Source of the DNA: Ascidia mentula
Lineage: Eukaryota > Chordata > Ascidiacea > Phlebobranchia > Ascidiidae
Assembly: GCA_947561715.1 (NCBI GenBank)
Contig: OX387199.1
Span: 3,353,001 to 3,417,000 of the forward strand
Direction: 5' to 3'
Length of the DNA: 64,000 bases
In this document: positions 11,273-23,420 of the stretch, piece by piece
How the letters are laid out: each line of letters starts with the position of its first letter
Numbering within the stretch: position 1 is the first letter of the stretch
Position numbers and translations under genes: made by a program
The notes under the pieces: generated by a model
Seen by the model: only the letters and a program-made list of their open reading frames with translations
What the model was told of the DNA's origin: nothing
The model's database searches: none

Positions 11273-12693
11273 ATGGAACCCCCACAGCCTTTCCCTCTCA
11301 AAATCGGCACATTCCATGTTTTCAACAATGTGGATTTCGGTAAGACGGCATTGTTTTTACCATTGAGTAAACGTTGACGTTATTATTCATTTTATATTTA
11401 TATGTAGATAACAAAAAAATTAAAAGGAGACTTGGTTCAGACCTCGACGCATCTAAACTGAACCACGTCTTTTCAAAACAATATAACTTTGAAACCAGAG
11501 AAGATTACAGAAATTTCACCCAAATGGATTTTTTAGTGGTGAGGAAAAAATATACGGAAAAATATTTTAACGAAAAAACTAATCTACAAAGGAAAGTTTT
11601 TTGGATAAGAAAGAAGAAACTATAAAATGCTTCAACAGTTTCATCACGAAATTCTAATCTAATTTTTAAGGAGATTGAAACTTTCTAATGTATAATAGAA
11701 ATTGAAGGAAATAAGCGAAGTGGATTATTCAAACATCGATTGTCTTGCAATTGCATTCCTCACACACGGAAGTGAAGGAAAATTGTGTATGAGAGATGAA
11801 AAGGTTGATCTTACTGACGTTTTGGAAAAACTCAGCAAAATAAAAACGCTAAGAGAAAAGCCCAAAATTTTAATAGTACAGGTAAAACGTGATAATTGTT
11901 GTTGCAGAAACCGCCTTGTGTGAAACGCTAAATGCGCTTTTTACAGGCATGCAGGGGCAGTCAAGATGATGTTGGCATGGAAACTCCAGACCACAGTAAG
12001 AATACTGACGACGAAAATTCCGATCCTGATGTTGAAGGCAGTAGTAGTGAAAGCTCGGAAGAGGAAGAAGAGGATGCTGATGACATGCTCTCTGTGATCC
12101 CATTGTCGGCGGAGTTTGTTTCGTGCTTCGCAACAACAAAAGGTATCACAATCTATTAATGACCGTTTCTTCATCTTTGAAGGCCAGTTTACTTTGAAAC
12201 TGCATAGATTGTGTTTTAGAAAAACCCAAACATGGGAGTCTATGACCATTGTATAAGTAAACGTCCAACAATCCGGTGTCAAATGATGTACACTCCGTTT
12301 TTCTGACTTTAACAGCAGAATAAACGAACCACACTGCATTTTAAACAATTTGTTCTAGGATATAAATCATATCGCAGTCCTAAGAATGGGTCAAGATTTA
12401 TCCAAACACTTTGCGAAGTTCTTGAGGAGTATGCGAAAGGTGAAAATGCTAAGATTTACAAGATTTCTGCGATAAGCATAATATAAAAAAAACTACATTT
12501 TGTTGCAGATCCTAAAACTGAACAAATGGACTTTCTACATCTACTAACCATTGTATCGGCCAAGGTGGCAGAGAAGAATCCAAAACAACCGAAACGACAA
12601 ATGCCATCATTCACATCCAGTTTAACCAAGCTTGTCTACTTACCACGAATCATCGGTGCTGCTCAACCGATGGGTGAACGTCAAGCGCAATAA
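11273..12693 (+). CDS. Short caspase, copy C (canonical QACRG)
   Basis: Executioner-type short caspase of 280 residues. Exons: 11273-11339, 11408-11538, 11699-11881, 11947-12142, 12359-12439 and 12509-12693. Intron phases are 1, 0, 0, 1, 1, as in the other copies. Motifs: VFNN strand; S1 Arg30 in KRRLGSD; catalytic His89 in LTHGSEG; KPKILIVQ leading across the intron to ACRGS with catalytic Cys129; an acidic linker (ESSEEEEEDADDM); SYRS with Arg198 at the p10 start; and RQMPSF followed by LTKLVYLPR near the C terminus. No CARD or DED prodomain is present, so activation would rely on cleavage in the linker. The gene is compact (1.4 kb) and all key residues are present. Closest to copies A and G in this window. 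Confidence 0.93.
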
Positions 12694-12906
12694 CTGTAGC
12701 CGTCAGAACTGCACATATTTATACGATGATATATTAATCGTCGTATATAATCAGAAGTAAATCTTAACCAATACTAAATTAAACGTGTTTTGCATTTTTA
12801 TATAGGGTGACTTTTTTGATCACTGAGGTTAATTCGTTGAATTTATGTGCTATATTCCGTCCGTGTGTATATTTGTTTTGTAGTGATAATGTTCTTATTT
12901 GCATCA

Positions 12907-12912
12907 AATAAA
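12907..12912 (+). terminator. Polyadenylation signal of caspase C
   Basis: AATAAA about 214 bases after the stop, in a context homologous to the signal after caspase A. Confidence 0.5.
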
Positions 12913-13488
12913 AGTCAGCATTTATGGTTGTTCGTGTCTGTTCACAAGCAACTGGTCTGAAAAGGCATGTTCTGGTAGATAGATTCGCTGCATACCCAAT
13001 GGAAAACAACACATTCTCCTCACAACGGGGTGATAAAATATATTTACTATCTCGAAACTCGGTACATTGCTCATTACAGCACTACATTTTTGTTGCTTAC
13101 CGCGTTACACCTATTGATATATACCAAACGAACACATCATAAGTTGTTTTTTGTTGAATACAAAGGAGTGCCTGGATAACGTAATACGTGGTTGTGTCTT
13201 GTGTATCGCTTATGCTTATTACATGTTGTTTGATGTCCTTCAGAGATTGCATTTTGTTCAAAAGTAATGATGATTTTAAATGTTTATTACACAAAATCAG
13301 TTTGTAGGCCTTTAGTTTAGGAGAAACGTTTGTTTCAACTTTACGTTGTTCCTACTCAGTAGCAATAGTGGAGTGGCACAAAAAGGGGCATAATATGTCG
13401 TTCAGCCAAATCGCAAACTTTAACTTGGGCGATTGGTACATGTTTTCTTGTCAACACATTCTTGTTCGTTTTTCTTGCAGGGGATCAC

Positions 13489-13555
13489 GTTTACGCAACG
13501 ATTCAATCTAAACGTTCGCCAGGCAGCGGACAGCGGCCAACAAGCACCGCCTGAA
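13489..13555 (+). pseudogene. Orphan terminal-exon-like piece (VYATIQSKR family), copy 3
   Basis: After an acceptor 'tttttcttgcag' the sequence reads GDHVYATIQSKRSP and stops shortly afterwards at a TGA. It is diverged from copies 1 and 2 but keeps the HVY-TIQSKRSP core and the acceptor. That implies a real ancestral terminal exon rather than chance. Confidence 0.4.
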
Positions 13556-15379
13556 AACAAAAGTAATGGCAGTGTGTAAGTTTATGCCACAGACAACTTT
13601 TTCGTACCTAACTTTTCATTGTACGATGTCTTTGGTCAGCCTTTACGCAGGTGATGGATTTCTCACAAAAACGCAAAATTTGCACTTGATTATCGATATA
13701 TGACTACTTGTGGGTTTTTATTACATAAACGGAATTTAAAGCAATATTCATAAATCTCCCTTGTAATCTAAAAAAAACATGCTGCAAGATATAATAAAGT
13801 TAGGCAAATTCATTATTTTATCTTGGCCGACTTGGTCACTTTCTTTCTGTAGTAATTTGCTACTGGGACCAACGTTTGCTGTAGGCAAAAAACATTTGAA
13901 TGGACGATCAAGAGAGAAATTGAAATTGTGGCAATACCACTGCCGACCAAACCGAAAACAAAGTTCAATTTCTTCCAAATTCCATCATAGGATAAAACGC
14001 CTTCTGACATCAGGCCTTTATCCGTGCTGCAAATTTTATGACGGAACTCAGTGCCTAATCATTCCGCGTACTTATACTGAAATAAATCGCGTTACGCATG
14101 GGGCCTTACGGGTTGTGGATCCTTCCTGATGGAACTCAGCGCAAAGTTGACCGGTGGTGATTCTAGATCTGTGAAATGTGTGGAGTTGCAGATATGTGTA
14201 GCCTAAAACGTTTTCCAGTCAGCAGACAACGACCGACCAGCACCGTCTGACGACGAAAACTTTTGCGTCGAAGTTGATCGCTTAGAACACACAGCTCACA
14301 AAGGCTGCTTGTATCGTGTTTCACTTCCGTCAAGCTCAAATCAGTGGAACACAAAAGGGTGTGTACATAGTTTGTGTACATACTCGTAAAATACTCGATG
14401 TTAACCCTCTGTTCTTAACATTTTGTTTAAATATTGCGTGAGTTGAAAGTAAGCTATTCGCAGCTATATTCTGCAGTTCAAAAGGTAACGTCTGTGTTAA
14501 AAAAAATATATGGCTTGCTGTGCAATGTGCGAATAAGTATTTGTTAATTTAGAAAGCATTATTTATATATCTCCTTTGTAATCCATACAGCACATATTGT
14601 AACAAGTGTATTGAAAAAATGTTTTTATATGTCAGGCTTTTAAGTTTAGACCTATATGATATACCGCTATGTTGGAGGTCAAGTTAATGAAGTCACTACA
14701 ATCCCATTCCTAAACATATTGCAAGGTTGCCAGCATTCGTGGTTTAGGCCAGGATTAAATGCGTTTCAATACAGAAGCGTGTTAAAAGTTCTCGTCTACA
14801 CAGCATTATTCCCTCTTGAAAACAGTAACTTAGTAATATTTGACTGCATGTAAGGGCACAACAACATGTGTATACATATGTTTATAGTGTTTTTTTTTGC
14901 ATGATTCTGTAGGAAGTTTACTAAAGGTTTTAATCCAATGGGCCACAGGCCAGTTAGTAAAAACGGATATTCAATTACAAAAACTCCGTTGGTCGTTGTT
15001 ACTTTTTTGTCTGTATTGATATACTCATTTAAGTTAGTCAAGGAAGGCCGTTTAAAAGTTAAATATTACCATGGTAATAAGAATGGTTGCATTGGCGACA
15101 TTAAACTGGCTTAATCCAGAACAGTTTTCCTTTGAAGCAACTTTGCAGTATGTTGCCGTTCGTCAGGTGAAGTAACATCACATTTAACTTTCTGTTTTAT
15201 AGAGGTACTTGGAAAAAAATGAAAGGGCGATTATTTTGAAGGTGATAGTAATTTGATTCAGCAGCAAACCGATTTCTATTACGAATGACTAGGTTAAGCA
15301 TTTTTCTTCAACAAAATGACTTCTTACTTTTATGTTAATTTCAGTAAGGTTCTGTCGGTGGTTATTCTAGATCATTGAA

Positions 15380-15466
15380 ATGTGTGTTACAGTCACGTGT
15401 ACGTGTGTTACAGTCACGTGTACGTGTGTTGCAGTCACCCATATTATATATATATATATATATAAC
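15380..15466. repeat. Short tandem repeat and TA microsatellite
   Basis: A unit of about 19-20 bases, 'tgttacagtcacgtgtacg', is repeated about two and a half times from 15385. It is followed at about 15445-15464 by an alternating TA run. Probably replication-slippage repeats without function. Confidence 0.8.
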
Positions 15467-15734
15467 CATCCACGGTAATGTGGATTTATTCTATGATAGT
15501 TTGACCTCTACGTTGGCAAAAAAACATTTAAAGTCAGTACAATATTTCTCTCAAGAAGTTTTGTTTAAAATGATTTAAACAATAATCAATCTTCTTTATA
15601 CCCTTTATTATAATCGTAAAATCTAAGAAAACAATAGTTATTTTTACTTTAAGTTTATCGTTTTAAAAATTGCATATCTCTTTGACAGCTAGGAGACTTT
15701 TAATTCGTGTTTTATTCAACATCAGTAAAACCAG

Positions 15735-18215
15735 ATGGCAATACCAAGCTCATATACTTTTGAAGAATCGTTTATGGGACAGCTACATGTATTCAACAAC
15801 GTCAAATTCAGTAAGTATCGACTCGTGTGTGGGTACAATTAGATTGGCTTTTTAATTTTTGGAAAATACAAGTTGAGATCCGATTTGAAGCGAAATTTTA
15901 AATTAAATTGTTGCTTCATTTTATACTTTTGCAAACGTTTTAAATAAACTAGAAACTCAACTAGAATGATTTCATGTAAGTCACATGTATACCATAAGGA
16001 TGTTTGCCAGAAAATGAAAGGTTAAAGGAACGGAAGGGATCGGACTTGGATGCTAAAAGGCTTAATGAAGTCTTCTCAAAGAGTTTCAACTTTGTAACGC
16101 GAGAACCATATGAGGATTTAAGTTTCGGCGAGTTTCATTTGGTAATGCATAAAATACTTAGTCATGACTTTGCACATAGTTATATAATAATGCCCAATTT
16201 GTTGGAAAGTAGTTGTGTCATAATAAATGTTTTTGCCACATTGGTAGGCCTACACATAATTTACTTCACTAAAGTGCATGTGACATGGTCATGGCATTTG
16301 CGTAAAACTAAAACTACTTCCTCAATAACATATTTCCAAAGTATTTCGCTTCCACGTCGACTAAAAAATGTGGAAAACTGCATTAAAAGTAGCAGCGACA
16401 AAAAAACGTAAACATTGTTTGCTGTAGCGAAAATGACGTCATACAAAGTGATCGCGTCAAAAAATTGCCTTGTTTTCATAGTGAAATCGCCTTATATGTC
16501 GATATCGAATAATTTCAAAAGGATCCCCAAAGTAAGTCAACATAAAGGTCAGGGCAAGCTGTGACATCATACCCGTGACGTCAAAAACCAAAGGCTTTTT
16601 TGTCTCTGATTATAGGCAAACTAAAAGGTACAGCAACCACGACCTTACTCTGTACTTCGATAAGATAAGGATTGTGTGTATCGTCGCTCAGTAACAGTAC
16701 TCAACGTCATTTTAGGTCTGATGTCATAACTTTATCCTCACCCGATGATATTTCTAACTATATGTATATAAGTATATGTAAATAAACCAATGACGGTCTG
16801 TCTTTGTCGTGTTTTAGAAAAGTTGGTAATTTACGTTAGCAATTATAAATGCTTCGACCACAAAAGCACCCTGTCCCAGTAACAGTTTTATTTTTACGAA
16901 ACTAAACAAGACCCAACAGGTCGAAACAGTTGCCCTCTATTTGCAGTTCATATAAACGATCAATATATGTTTGTTGCACTTGTTCACTAGTTGTGCTTCT
17001 GTTAAATTAAGAAGTACTAAACCAGTTTTACAATGTTTTTCATTCCTACGCATAAGCCTCGCTAGCAGCTCCCGCACGACTGAAGCGCCTTGTATGACAT
17101 CACGCAACAATAATCTCGCTCTCGCACGATTTTGTTCGCAACGGTGAAAACGGAACTTTGCTCAGCTGCATCTCAGAAACCTGTAGCCGTATCAAGCAAC
17201 ATTTTCAAAAATTGTTAAAAGTAATGACTATTTCATAGTTAAATTATTTTTTAATTTTATTTTCCATGTCACATGCACTTTAACAAACAACGGAAAATCA
17301 ATATTTAAATGACGACAAACTTTTTGTCTTGTATCAGAAACTATTGGAAATATGTGCGGTTGATTACAAAACGATTGATTGTCTGGTGCTTGCCTTCTTG
17401 TCTCACGGAAATGAAGGCCAACTGCAAATATATGATGATGGATTCCCAATGGAAAACATATTTAATAAGTTGACTGAAGTGGAGGACCTAAAATCCAAGC
17501 CAAAAATAGTCATTCTTCAGGTATATTAATAGTTCAAATGTTCCGTAACAAGTTTCAATAATGTACTTGTGCAGGCCTGTAGAGGGGAACGACCTGGTAC
17601 ACTTTCTACCAAGAAAAAATGTGACGGTGATGGGCCTCCTGATGTTGACGACGGAACACACTCGGAGAGTAATACTAGCCAGACAACAAACGTGGAAGAA
17701 GAAGCTGAAGATTTACATTGGTGCCTTCCAATGGTAGCCAATTTTGTGGTGTGCAACTCAACAAGCAAAGGTGGTGTATTTCCCATAAGTTTGCCTTGAG
17801 GAATATATTTAATACTTCATGTGAATTAAACTATAAGTTAAAATTTATAGAATGCATTTATTTGCTACGTACTTGAATATTTTCTGTTAGGTTTTAAATC
17901 GTATCGAAATGAAGAAAAAGGATCCAGATACATCAGAAAGTTCTGTGATGTACTAAAGAAATATTCAGATGGTATACAAACCTATTTATATGTAAATTAC
18001 AAGTAACCGTCGTTAAAACGCAAACCTAAACTACTTTCGCAGACCAACATGAAGACGTTGATTTTCTTCACCTGCTTACCAAAATATCATCAGATGTTGC
18101 AACGATGGATCCCAAAAAACAGAAGCGACAAATGCCGTCATTCACATCCACTCTTACTAAACTCCTCTACCTGCCGAGAAAAGCTCCATCCAGCGAACCC
18201 ACCGCAGGAAATTAA
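15735..18215 (+). CDS. Short caspase, copy D
   Basis: Caspase of 279 residues, the most distinct copy in the array. Exons: 15735-15810, 16011-16141, 17338-17520, 17575-17770, 17891-17971 and 18043-18215. Motifs: VFNNVKF; S1 Arg in KERKGSDLD; catalytic His92 in LSHGNEG; KPKIVILQ spliced to ACRGER with catalytic Cys132; a p10 start with SYRN; and RQMPSF followed by LTKLLYLPR. The linker is acidic but less so than in A, C and G (VEEEAEDLH). Intron 2 is about 1.2 kb and contains a candidate transposon with 17-bp inverted ends. All catalytic and S1 residues are present, so it is predicted to be active. Confidence 0.92.
16272..17280. mobile_element. Candidate Tc1/mariner-like non-autonomous element
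   Basis: Perfect 17-base inverted termini, AAGTGCATGTGACATGG at 16272-16288 and its complement at 17264-17280, are flanked on both sides by TA (16270-16271 and 17281-17282). A TA target duplication plus inverted ends suggests the Tc1/mariner group. It fills most of intron 2 of caspase D; the same intron is much shorter in the other copies. There is no transposase coding region. The family assignment is inference; the inverted repeat is directly visible. Confidence 0.65.
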
Positions 18216-20209
18216 TTTATACTCAATTTGCTGCTGTATCATACTCGTTTTGAATAACAGTGCTTGAAAATAACTTTCCCGGTGTTTTTATCATGTACAA
18301 AACTTCTTACCCTAGAATTTACATTTGATTATCGTGACTGTTTGCATTTTGTGTATAAACGGAATTGAAAGATATAATGAAGTCGTTCATTTTAATTATT
18401 TTATCTTAGCCGACCTGGTCAGTTTCTTACTGCAGTAATTTGCTACTGGGAGCAACGTTTACAGTAGGCAAAAAGCATTTGAATGGACGATTAAGAGAGC
18501 AAAGGTAATTTACAACACCATTACATCAAAGGCATGGACCTTCCCTAGGCTCGACCGTAAAATGAAACGTTACTATGTGTTGGGTAAGTTGCAAGACTGC
18601 AAGACAAGTTCACAAGTTAAAAACCAAAATGTTGCAACCACTCGAGACAGTCATAGGGTGTACACATGATTCGTCGAAAACAAATGTAGGAAATGAATGA
18701 ATTTGTATTAACTGACGATATTATGGACAAACGTTTTACATCAGAGGTATCGAAAGAGGAGTTGTCAAGTAAACTGAATTTCTCTCAAATTTGCCCCCTT
18801 TCTGTTGAATTCTGTTTCTCTACGTTCTGCATCAGCAAATTCTAAAGAGTTGCAGTCATGTGTACATTGTTTTGCGTCACGGTGTACGGACCTTAAACTG
18901 GGTTGGTCTGGAATAGAGTTTCACGCATTGTTGTATACGAAACTCTACATCAGAGGCCAAGGTAGCGAGCATCCGTTCTCTAGCCTAGGATTAAATACGT
19001 TCTTGTGGGTGCAGAAGCAAGGAAGCACAGAAAAGTAGTTTAAACGATTGTTTACCAAGGAATATGATTGCAAGGTTGTCGGCATTCGTGCTTTAGTCTA
19101 GGATTAAATGCGTTTCAGTAAAAAAGCGTAGTAAAAGTTCTGGTGTACACAGCATGATTCCATCTCGAAAACAGTAACTTAGTGATATTTGTCTGTACAT
19201 AATGGCACAACAACATATGTATTCATATGTTAATAGCGGCTATTTTGCATGCTTCTGTAGGAAGCTTACTGAAGGTTTTAATCCAATAGGCCACAGGTCA
19301 GTTGGTAAATTTGCAAACGGATATACAAGCCTGTTGGTCGTCGAAATGTTTCTTTATTCATTTTGGAATTGTTGTATTTTCGACCAGACATGACAATACA
19401 ATAATTTTAAAGTAAAATGTCCAACTGAGTCCAACAGCTTTTTGGTACCTACCTACCTTATGCAAAACGTTTGCAAATTTTGGTCTGTACTGATTCACTT
19501 ATACAAGTTAGGAAGGCCGTTTAAAAGTTAAATATTAACATGGTAATAAGAATGATTGCATTGGCGACAGTGAACTGGCTTAATCCAGAACAGTTTCCCT
19601 TTGAAGCAACTTTACGGTGTGTTGCCGTTCATCAGGTAATTTAAAATAACATTTGAAAGTACTTGAAAGTGCGATGGTTTTGGAGGCGATATTAATTAGA
19701 TTCAGCAGAAAACTGGTTTCTATCACCAATGATTAGGTTAAGCATTCCCTTTAACCAAATGACTTTTTACTTTTATGCCTGTTTCCGTAAGGTTTTGCCG
19801 GTAATTATTCTAGATCAGTGAAATGTATAGAGTTGTAGTCATGTGTATCCTAAATTGTTTCCCGTCATGGTGTATCGACCATGACAAACAAACCTTTTAT
19901 AGTGACTGAGTAAAGCGGGAGAATCCAGCCAGTGCTTCCAAGCAAACCTGTGTTTGCTTGAAGTCAATGTGTATGCTGTGTGTTTGTTCAGATAGGGGTG
20001 TAACAGTACTTTTCCACTATTGTTCACTGGATCGTAAACGTTTGCTGTGAACTGAAGTAGAGTTTGTGAGAAAAACAATTTATGTCGGACTAGCAGTACT
20101 TTATTTGTGTTTGCTGTTATTTTCATCGGCGGCCATTTTTGGGTCCCATAATTTTGGTTTGTTGTAACGAAAAACTGTTTGTATATTATAAGAACTAAAT
20201 CCCAAAACG
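18216..20209. other. Intergenic region between caspases D and E
   Basis: Bases 18370-18510 match 13780-13910. Bases 18950-19950 are a diverged direct copy of the 721-1660 block, including the 'ccagccagtgcttccaagca' landmark shared with 1650-1670. No supported coding region. Confidence 0.6.
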
Positions 20210-21744
20210 ATGACCCAACCAGACGAACTGAAACTCGACTTTGTGTCCGTGAATCTTTTCTACGTTTTCAACAACATGAGTTTCGGTAAGTAAAGCAACT
20301 GTAAGTTTAACGCAGGTATCATTGCTCCATGTAGGAAGCCAACCAATTAATTTTAACCGGTTAGGAGACTGGTGCAACTTGCTACTCTGCAAGAATACTC
20401 CTAGGAATGCAACAATGAACAAAGCTGCATCAGACGCTGTAGTTAACATGAAACTAGATTGATAACACAGTATATCAACATTTTTTCTTGAATAAAATTA
20501 GTTCCTCAGGTTTTGTGCTTACCAATACCAATATGAGCCACTAAAAAACACATTTAAATATTGAGATAATAAATGCAAATAATTACAACGTGTTCAGAGG
20601 ATCCTTCATTGACTTACCGAAAAGGATCAGATGTTGATGCAAATAACCTCAACCAACTTTTTAATAAATTTAATTTTGTTACAAGGGATCCATATTTGGA
20701 CTTGAAACAGGACGAATTTAACAAGGTTACACGCGCGTAATGATCAGATAAATTAAAACAGAAATATATTTTCTAAAATTTGATATTTTCTTTCCGGCAA
20801 CAGAGGATTGATGGAATATGTCATTATGTACGAGGGGTTAACAATCTCGGTTGCTTAGTGATAGCATTCCTCTCACATGGAAGCGAGGGAAGGCTACAAA
20901 TGCATGACCGCAAAGTTTGCATTGATGACATTATAGATCAGCTAAGCAAATTGGAATCTTTGCACAGAAAACCAAAAATTCTTATTTTCCAAGTAAGATT
21001 ACCATTCCTTTTAGTTGTAAGTATGCCATATTTTGAATTTAGTTTCATAAGGGAGATGCCAAAGTCAAAATCACTTGTCATAAAATCTAAGTATTCGTAG
21101 GCTTGCAGCGGAAATCAGGTGGCGAGAGGATTGCAATCCGTCACTGGGGATAATGACCAGATGGACGTTTTAACAGAACACGGTACCCAGCAAAAAGTTG
21201 AAGAGGAAGGTAGCGACCTAATATCTTGCCTTCCCCTCATTTCAGAGTTCGTTGTATGTAACTCAACAGCAAAAGGTGAACTATAATAATGAACTTTTTG
21301 TTCATGAACGACAACAACACACACACATACAAAAAAAAATTACATACTCTTCGATAAACCTTGGATTAGTGTTACCCAGTTGGTCGTTAGAAAAACAAGG
21401 TATTCATTGCTTTCTTTGTATTGTCAGGTTACGTATCTTTCCGAGACCCAGAGCACGGATCCCGGTTCATTCGCAAGTTTTGCGAAGTTTTCAAAAACTA
21501 CGCCGACGGTAAGACTGTATAGGGTCCTAGAAGCCAGAGAGTAAATACATTTTTCCCATTTATAAAAGGGCCTCTTGATAAAGAATTGGACTTTCTGCAG
21601 TTGCTTACCAAAGTATCGGCCGAAGTGGCCAAAATGAATCCAGAAACCGAACGTCGCCAAATGCCGTCTTTCACATCCACTATGACCCAAAATCTTTATC
21701 TTCCGAGGCGCAACAATGCGTCGGAACCAACGGATCAGCAGTGA
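20210..21744 (+). CDS. Short caspase, copy E, with QACSG active-site variant
   Basis: Caspase of 274 residues. Exons: 20210-20285, 20598-20725, 20804-20992, 21101-21275, 21428-21508 and 21569-21744. Motifs: FYVFNNMSF; S1 Arg in TYRKGSDVD; catalytic His93 in LSHGSEG; KPKILIFQ spliced to ACSGN with catalytic Cys133; a shortened, less acidic linker; p10 start SFRD; and RQMPSF near the end. The usual Arg of QACRG is Ser134. QACxG still fits the broader family pattern, so activity may be kept but specificity or processing altered. In the C-terminal strand the LTKL of the other copies is changed to MTQN. Copies B and F are its closest relatives here. Confidence 0.92.
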
Positions 21745-23420
21745 TGACAAAGTTTATATTGCCTTTGTGCTGATAATAAGTAATGTATATATTTTGTGCT
21801 TGATAGCTCAATGCAGTTACACATTCCATGGTTCGACTTTAGGTTTAATTGTGAAGTTGTGCAGTTTTTCATTGATTAATGACTGTTGAGAAGCTCAATG
21901 TAGCATAAACTCCCATGTAGCAATAATACTTTATGTATAAACGTCTTCATACAATTTCACTTGTCATTGTGTATTGTTTCGCTTTGCACTGGTGAGTGTA
22001 GGCATATTGTATATCGTTATGCACCGTCGTCACATTGCATAGAGGAAATAGTGGTGTTTTACGCTGCATAAAATTGACGCTCGTCCACTTGAGTTATGAA
22101 TCATTATGTTTACTTCATAAAATAATCAGTCATAAATGCAACCCATTTCCGGAAATCCCGTGCTTCCTGTTGGTTGGGATCATCTTTTCGACAAAACAAC
22201 ACATTCTCCTCACGACAGGGTGATAAAATGCATTCACATCTCGAAATTTGGTACATTGCTCATTGCAGCACTACATTTTTCTTGCTTACCGCGTTACACC
22301 TATTCATATATATACCAAACGAACACATCATAAGTTGTATTTTGTTGAATAGAAACGGTTTTCCTTTAGAGTGCCTGGATGACGTAATACGTGGTTGTGT
22401 CTTGTGTATCGCGTACGCTTATTACATATTGTTTGATGTCCTTCATAGATTGCATTTTGTTCAAAAGCAATGATGATTTTGAATGTTTATTACACAAAAT
22501 CAGTTTGTAGGCCTTTAGTTTAGGAGAAACGTTTGTTTCAACTTTACGTTGTTCCTCCTCAGTAGCTGACATGACAATAGTGGAGTGACACAAAAAACAC
22601 TGCCTTACTCACCTGGCGAGATTTTCAATATTAAATCAAAACAGATGAAGATCTGTCTAACCGTTCAATTTCACCATTAGCTATAAGCTGGTTTCTTACG
22701 CACAGGAAACAATTACGTTCAGTATTCAAGCGCAGGTTGGCAGGTGAATGAGACGGATGTGGTGTTGTTTGTTGTTCACTAAATTCGCAGACAATTACAG
22801 GTTGGCGGAATGTTTCATAAGATGCAGCCTTAAATCGAGTTGTCGTCATGGTGTAATGTTTATTAACTGTGTAGGTGTATAGAGATAGGAGAAAAACTGT
22901 AAGTTTTCCACCAAAACCCATATGTACAGACATGTACATATTGTGTTTATTCTAGTGATGTGTTGCGCCGGATCCGGGAACCCGGACCCGGCCAGATATT
23001 GACCAATTTTCAATACCCGGACCCGGCCGGATAATAGACTTAATTTTACCGGATAGTTGGGAAAGCATTTTTGTCCTAAAAGCGGACAAACATCCTAAAA
23101 GCGGACAAACATCCAAATTATCCGGCCGGATTTGATTGATAACTATCCGAATCCGGCCGGGCCGGATAATTTGGAGCAGGGAACATCACTAGTTTATTCT
23201 ATGATAGTTTGGCTACGTTAGCAAGAGTTGTTTAGAAGTAAATATAATATTTCCTTATAGACGTTTGGTTTTCTAATCGTTCATAACAATAATTTGTGTT
23301 CTTTATCTCTATATAATGTATCGATCAACAAACTTTTTTGGCATGTAAATAATTGAGTGTAGACGTTGTTTACATGAAACATTTTACCCATTGAACATTG
23401 TTTGATTCAAATCTCAAGAA
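21745..23420. other. Intergenic region between caspases E and F
   Basis: Contains the repeat copy at 21905-22600 (also at 12920-13340 and elsewhere), a unit at 22560-22760 that recurs at 26560-26790, and a hAT-type element at 22953-23191. No supported gene. Confidence 0.6.
22953..23191. mobile_element. hAT-type MITE with 8-bp target duplication
   Basis: The element has inverted ends TAGTGATGT at the left and ACATCACTA at the right. It is flanked by the identical 8-mer GTTTATTC at 22945-22952 and 23192-23199. An 8-bp target duplication with TAGTGATG-type ends is the signature of hAT transposons. The interior is rich in CCGG and includes a duplicated 'cctaaaagcggacaaacat'. Uninterrupted related sites, 'ggatttattctatgatag', occur at about 15481 and 27172, which supports insertion. 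At 239 bases it cannot encode a transposase. Confidence 0.85.

Larger units (their letters stand above)
12694..15734. other. Intergenic repeats between caspases C and D
   Basis: Contains the 3' repeat (12920-13340), the third orphan VYATIQSKR exon (13489-13555), and a piece at 13780-13990 homologous to 18370-18510 (landmark 'gtagtaatttgctactggga'). A long block at 14041-15376 is homologous to 1-1500. A short tandem repeat and a TA microsatellite follow. Nothing gene-like beyond these was seen. Confidence 0.6.
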
